Source of the DNA: DASSKF01 sp035690725
GTDB lineage: Bacteria; Actinomycetota; Actinomycetes; Actinomycetales; Dermatophilaceae
Assembly: GCA_035690725.1 (NCBI GenBank)
Contig: DASSKF010000009.1
Location: 1-9,225 of the forward strand
Direction of reading: 5' to 3'
DNA length: 9,225 bases
A program made the translations under genes and the position numbers. This document shows, one piece after another, positions 6,195 to 9,225 of the stretch (position 1 is the stretch's first letter; every line of letters begins with the position of its first letter). The notes under the pieces are model-generated. The model did not search any database. It saw only the letters and a program-made list of their open reading frames with translations, and was not told where the DNA came from.

Positions 6195-7523
6195 ATGAGC
6201 ATCGCGCTGCGCTACGCCGCACGCTCGAACCTCGGGCTGGGCAGCAAGTCCCGCAACGAGGACAGCGGGTATGCCGGCCCGCACCTGCTCGTGCTCGCGG
6301 ACGGCATGGGGGGGCACGCCGCCGGCGACGTGGCGAGCTCGATGGTGGTCGGCGAGCTGGTGCACCTGGACGGGGAGAGCCACGGCGCCGACGACGCCCT
6401 CGACCAGCTCGGCGGGGCGGTGCGCGACGCCAACACCGCCCTGCACGACGCGATGGCGGACATGCCCGAGACCGAGGGGATGGGCACCACCCTCATCGCC
6501 CTGCTCCGCGCCGGCAACAAGCTGGCGCTGGCGAACATCGGTGACTCCCGGGCATACCAGCTGCGCGACGGCACCTTCTCCCAGATCACCCGCGACCACT
6601 CCTTCGTCCAGCAGCTGCTCGACGAGGGCCGGATCAGCCCGGCCGAGGCCGAGCACCACCCGCAGCGCTCGCTCGTGACCCGGGTGCTCACCGGCGATCC
6701 GGGCGACGAGCCGGACCTGTCGATGCGCGAGGCGCGGACCGGCGACCGCTACCTGCTCTGCTCCGACGGGCTGTCCGACTTCGTCGGGCGCGACACGATC
6801 GAGGAGGTGCTGCGCGAGGGGAGCTCCCCCGGGGAGGTCGCCGACCGGCTCATCAAGGTCGCGCTGCGTGCCTCCACCCGCGACAACGTGACCGTCGTCG
6901 TGGCCGAGGTGGTCGACCTCGCCCGGTCGAACGCCCCGTCCACGACCCCGCAGGTCGTCGGCGCGGCCACCGACCGGGTCCGCACCACCCAGGCCGTGCC
7001 GCAGACCCCCGCGGAGAAGGCCGCCGCCCTGCACCGCAGCGTGCAGCGTGAGCGGGCCGGCGGCTCCGGTGCGACGACCGGCGTGCTCACCCATGACCGG
7101 GAGGACACCGAGTCCGAGGACGACACCGATCCCCGGCCCACGCTGGCCGAGTCCGGCCCCGGCAGCACGGCCGGCCGCTGGGCCCGGCGCCTGGCGCTCG
7201 TCGTCGTCATCCTCGCGGTGATCGTCGGCGGCGGCTGGGCCGGCTGGAGCTGGACGCAGCAGCAGTACTACGTCGGCGCCCACGACGGGCGGGTCGCCGT
7301 CTTCCGCGGCATCTCCCAGGACCTGGGGCCGATCCGGCTGCACAGCGTCGCCGAGCAGAGCGACATCCCGCTGGACGACCTGTCGCCCTACGTCCGCGAG
7401 CAGGTCACCGACACGATGACCGCCGACAGCCGGGCCGACGCCGAGCAGATCGTGGACGAGCTGCGCAGCGCGCTCATCCAGTGCCGCTTCCAGAGCCTCG
7501 GCGGGACGGCGTGCGCGTCATGA
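6195..7523 (+). CDS. pstP: PstP: PP2C-family Ser/Thr protein phosphatase, membrane-anchored
   Basis: The 442-residue product dephosphorylates Ser/Thr kinases PknA/PknB and their substrates in relatives. Residues 5-240 are the PP2C catalytic domain, with metal-binding motifs intact: RNED (20-23), ADGMGGH (35-41), GDSRAY (116-121), SDGL (190-193) and RDN (229-231). Residues 242-328 form an acidic, Thr/Ser-rich cytosolic linker. Residues about 331-352 are one transmembrane helix (ALVVVILAVIVGGGWAGW). The remaining 90 residues are extracytoplasmic and contain two cysteines (C430, C440). The M. tuberculosis protein is longer (about 514 residues); here the outer domain lacks the long Pro-rich tail. 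The ATG lies 9 nt after the fhaB stop; the best Shine-Dalgarno, GGAAG (6178-6182), is 12 nt away, so coupling is likely. Its TGA overlaps the ATG of rodA. Confidence 0.97.
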   Translation: MSIALRYAARSNLGLGSKSRNEDSGYAGPHLLVLADGMGGHAAGDVASSMVVGELVHLDGESHGADDALDQLGGAVRDANTALHDAMADMPETEGMGTTLIALLRAGNKLALANIGDSRAYQLRDGTFSQITRDHSFVQQLLDEGRISPAEAEHHPQRSLVTRVLTGDPGDEPDLSMREARTGDRYLLCSDGLSDFVGRDTIEEVLREGSSPGEVADRLIKVALRASTRDNVTVVVAEVVDLARSNAPSTTPQVVGAATDRVRTTQAVPQTPAEKAAALHRSVQRERAGGSGATTGVLTHDREDTESEDDTDPRPTLAESGPGSTAGRWARRLALVVVILAVIVGGGWAGWSWTQQQYYVGAHDGRVAVFRGISQDLGPIRLHSVAEQSDIPLDDLSPYVREQVTDTMTADSRADAEQIVDELRSALIQCRFQSLGGTACAS

Positions 7524-8899
7524 GCACCGTGACCACCGTGCCGCCGCGCACCCGCCGCAACGTGGAGCTGCTCCTGCTGCTCTTCGCGATCGGCATCGTC
7601 CTGCTGGCCTACCTCAACGTCGGCCTGGTCATGCAGGAGGAGGTGCCGCCGGACATCGCGACCTACGGGATCGGCCTGACCGTGCTGGCCGTCGCCTTCC
7701 ACCTCGTGCTGCGCTGGCGCGCCTCGTATGCCGACCCCCTCCTGCTCCCGATCGTCACCCTGCTCAACGGGCTCGGGGTGGTGATGATCCACCGCTTGGA
7801 CCTGGCCGAGGGCCGCACCGTCGCTGACGGCCTCGCCACCAAGCAGCTGCTGTGGAGCGCGCTGTCGGTGCTCGTGGCCGCGGCGGTGCTCATCGTCCTC
7901 AAGGACCACCGCATCCTGCGGCGGTTCACCTTCACCTCGATGCTCGTCGGCATCGGCCTGCTCCTGCTGCCGCTGCTGCCGGTCATCGGCAGCGCCCACT
8001 ACGGGTCCCGGATCTGGATCCACCTCGGCCCGATGAGCTTCCAGCCGGGTGAGGTCGCCAAGATCGTCCTCACCGTCTTCTTCGCCGGCTACCTCGTGCA
8101 GACCCGGGACGCCCTGTCCCTCGTCGGCCGCAGGTTCCTCGGGTTCCCGCTGCCCCGGGCGCGCGACCTCGGGCCGATCCTCGTCGCCTGGGCGGCCAGC
8201 ATCGGCGTGCTCGTCCTCGAGAAGGACCTCGGCACCTCACTGCTGTTCTTCGGGCTGTTCGTCGCGATGCTCTACGTCGCCACCGAGCGGATCTCGTGGA
8301 TCGCCATCGGCATGCTGCTGTTCGTCGGCGGCTGCTACGTCGCCTACCTGCTGTTCGGGCACGTGCAGGAGCGGGTGCTGCTGTGGCTGCACCCGTTCTC
8401 CCACCAGGCTCTGCAGACCAGCGACCAGCTCGTGCTCGGCCTCATGGGCATGGGCAACGGCGGCCTGCTCGGAACCGGGCTCGGCCAGGGCCACCCGGAG
8501 CTGACCTACTTCGCCGAGAGCGACTTCATCTTCCCCAGCTTCGCCGAGGAGCTCGGCCTCGTCGGTGCGTTCGCCCTGCTCGTCCTGTTCGCCCTGCTCG
8601 TCGAGCGCGGGCTGCGCACCGCCGTCGGTGCCCGGGACGGCTTCGGCAAGCTGCTGGCGGTCGGGCTGTCGTTCACGATCGGGCTGCAGTGCTTCGTCGT
8701 CATCGGCGGCGTCACCCGGGTGATCCCGCTGACCGGCCTCACCACGCCGTTCCTCTCCTACGGAGGGTCCTCCCTGCTCGCCAACTGGACCATCATCGCC
8801 ATACTGCTGCGCATCTCCGACCAGGCGAGGCGACCGCTGCCGGAGGACGAGCCGGGCACGTCCTCCGGGGACGCGACCGAGGTGGTGCGGGTCCGATGA
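7520..8899 (+). CDS. rodA: RodA/FtsW: SEDS-family peptidoglycan glycan polymerase
   Basis: The product is 459 residues, polymerising lipid II into glycan strands with a partner class B PBP. I chose the ATG at 7520, which forms an ATGA overlap with pstP; in-frame GTGs at 7481 and 7511 are alternatives. It is a polytopic membrane protein with about ten or more hydrophobic helices. Family signatures include GSRIWIHLGPMSFQPGEVAK (162-181), EKDLGTSLLF (234-243), ESDFIFPSFAEELG (333-346) and GLTTPFLSYGGSSLL (406-420). By alignment in memory with E. coli RodA/FtsW, D335 in the SDFIF motif is the essential aspartate. The first 15 residues and the last 25 (after RISDQARRP) are polar and should be cytoplasmic. 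Position between pstP and pbpA supports the RodA rather than the FtsW assignment; automated naming may say FtsW/RodA/SpoVE. Confidence 0.95.
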   Translation: MSTVTTVPPRTRRNVELLLLLFAIGIVLLAYLNVGLVMQEEVPPDIATYGIGLTVLAVAFHLVLRWRASYADPLLLPIVTLLNGLGVVMIHRLDLAEGRTVADGLATKQLLWSALSVLVAAAVLIVLKDHRILRRFTFTSMLVGIGLLLLPLLPVIGSAHYGSRIWIHLGPMSFQPGEVAKIVLTVFFAGYLVQTRDALSLVGRRFLGFPLPRARDLGPILVAWAASIGVLVLEKDLGTSLLFFGLFVAMLYVATERISWIAIGMLLFVGGCYVAYLLFGHVQERVLLWLHPFSHQALQTSDQLVLGLMGMGNGGLLGTGLGQGHPELTYFAESDFIFPSFAEELGLVGAFALLVLFALLVERGLRTAVGARDGFGKLLAVGLSFTIGLQCFVVIGGVTRVIPLTGLTTPFLSYGGSSLLANWTIIAILLRISDQARRPLPEDEPGTSSGDATEVVRVR

Positions 8900-9225
8900 A
8901 CTCACCCATCCGCCGGCTCGCGACCGTCGTTGCCGTGATGTTCTGCGCGCTGCTCGTCTCCACGACCTGGATCCAGTACGTCCGGGCCGACAGCCTGCAC
9001 GACCGCCCGGGCAACCGCCGCACCCTGCTGGAGAGCTACGCCAAGGAGCGCGGCGAGATCCTCGTGCAGGGCACGCCGATCGCGAAGTCGGTGCCCACGA
9101 ACGACGAGCTGAAGTGGCTGCGCACCTACCCCGAGGGGCTGCTCTACAGCCACGTCACCGGCTACTACTCCTTCACCTACGGCGCCGACGGCGGGATCGA
9201 GGGCGCCAAGAACGACGTGCTCTCC
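8896..9225 (+). CDS. pbpA: PbpA: class B penicillin-binding protein, N-terminal part (3' end outside window)
   Basis: The ATG at 8896 overlaps the rodA TGA (ATGA), and the frame is open to the right edge, giving 110 residues. Residues 1-6 are short and basic around NSPIRR. Residues 7-27 are a signal-anchor helix (LATVVAVMFCALLVSTTWIQ). The stretch DRPGNRRTLLESYAKERGEI (41-60) is typical of actinobacterial PbpA just after the membrane anchor. It is followed by VPTNDELKWLRTYPEG and HVTGYYSFTYGADGGIE. The catalytic transpeptidase domain (SxxK, SxN, KTG) lies beyond the window and cannot be checked. In relatives it cross-links peptidoglycan together with RodA and is regulated by PknA/PknB; the tight overlap with rodA fits a matched SEDS/bPBP pair. 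pknA and pknB usually follow. Confidence 0.95.
   Translation, partial: MNSPIRRLATVVAVMFCALLVSTTWIQYVRADSLHDRPGNRRTLLESYAKERGEILVQGTPIAKSVPTNDELKWLRTYPEGLLYSHVTGYYSFTYGADGGIEGAKNDVLS

Noticed and set aside
4593..7343. A long open frame on the minus strand (over 900 codons) opposite fhaA, fhaB and pstP.
   Set aside because: It is the antisense shadow of high-GC codon bias; its translation is low-complexity and matches no domain, while the plus-strand genes are unmistakable.

Overview
This is a very GC-rich actinobacterial window (roughly 70% or more G+C by eye). Codon use, GTG starts and above all the gene order fhaA-fhaB-pstP-rodA-pbpA point to the Actinomycetota. A Micrococcales family such as Intrasporangiaceae/Dermatophilaceae is my guess from protein style, not something I could test.

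Left part (1-2166, plus strand): the 3' end of a LuxR-type (C-terminal HTH) regulator is followed by a Rv2258c-like protein made of a winged helix fused to a SAM-dependent methyltransferase. Between them lie two back-to-back perfect inverted repeats (995-1011 and 1012-1036) with centres 21 bp apart. These look like operator sites or a structured leader. This regulator/methyltransferase pair is the least explained part of the window.

Middle (2167-4462): a perfect 17-bp stem hairpin (2183-2222) separates the methyltransferase gene from a convergent minus-strand gene. That gene encodes a 666-residue DUF5107 protein (galactose-mutarotase-like beta domain plus a helical TPR-like C-terminus). Upstream of it, also on the minus strand, is tRNA-Leu(CAG) with an encoded CCA end. 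The tRNA has its own intrinsic terminator (4329-4357) that insulates the DUF5107 gene.

Right part (4662-9225, plus strand): the conserved actinobacterial cell-wall growth and Ser/Thr phospho-signalling operon. FhaA and FhaB carry FHA domains that read phosphothreonine. PstP is the membrane-anchored PP2C phosphatase that opposes the PknA/PknB kinases. RodA is the SEDS glycan polymerase and PbpA its transpeptidase partner; pbpA is cut by the window edge. Genes are separated by 12 nt and 9 nt, then joined by two ATGA start/stop overlaps (pstP-rodA and rodA-pbpA), so this is a tightly coupled operon. In relatives pknA and pknB follow pbpA and would be expected just outside the window.

No intergenic gap exceeds 300 bases. 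I found no insertion sequence, CRISPR array, phage gene or integration scar. I do not see a clearly new system; the better leads are the paired dyads before the methyltransferase gene, an apparently over-represented GGCATAC heptamer, and the orphan DUF5107 gene.
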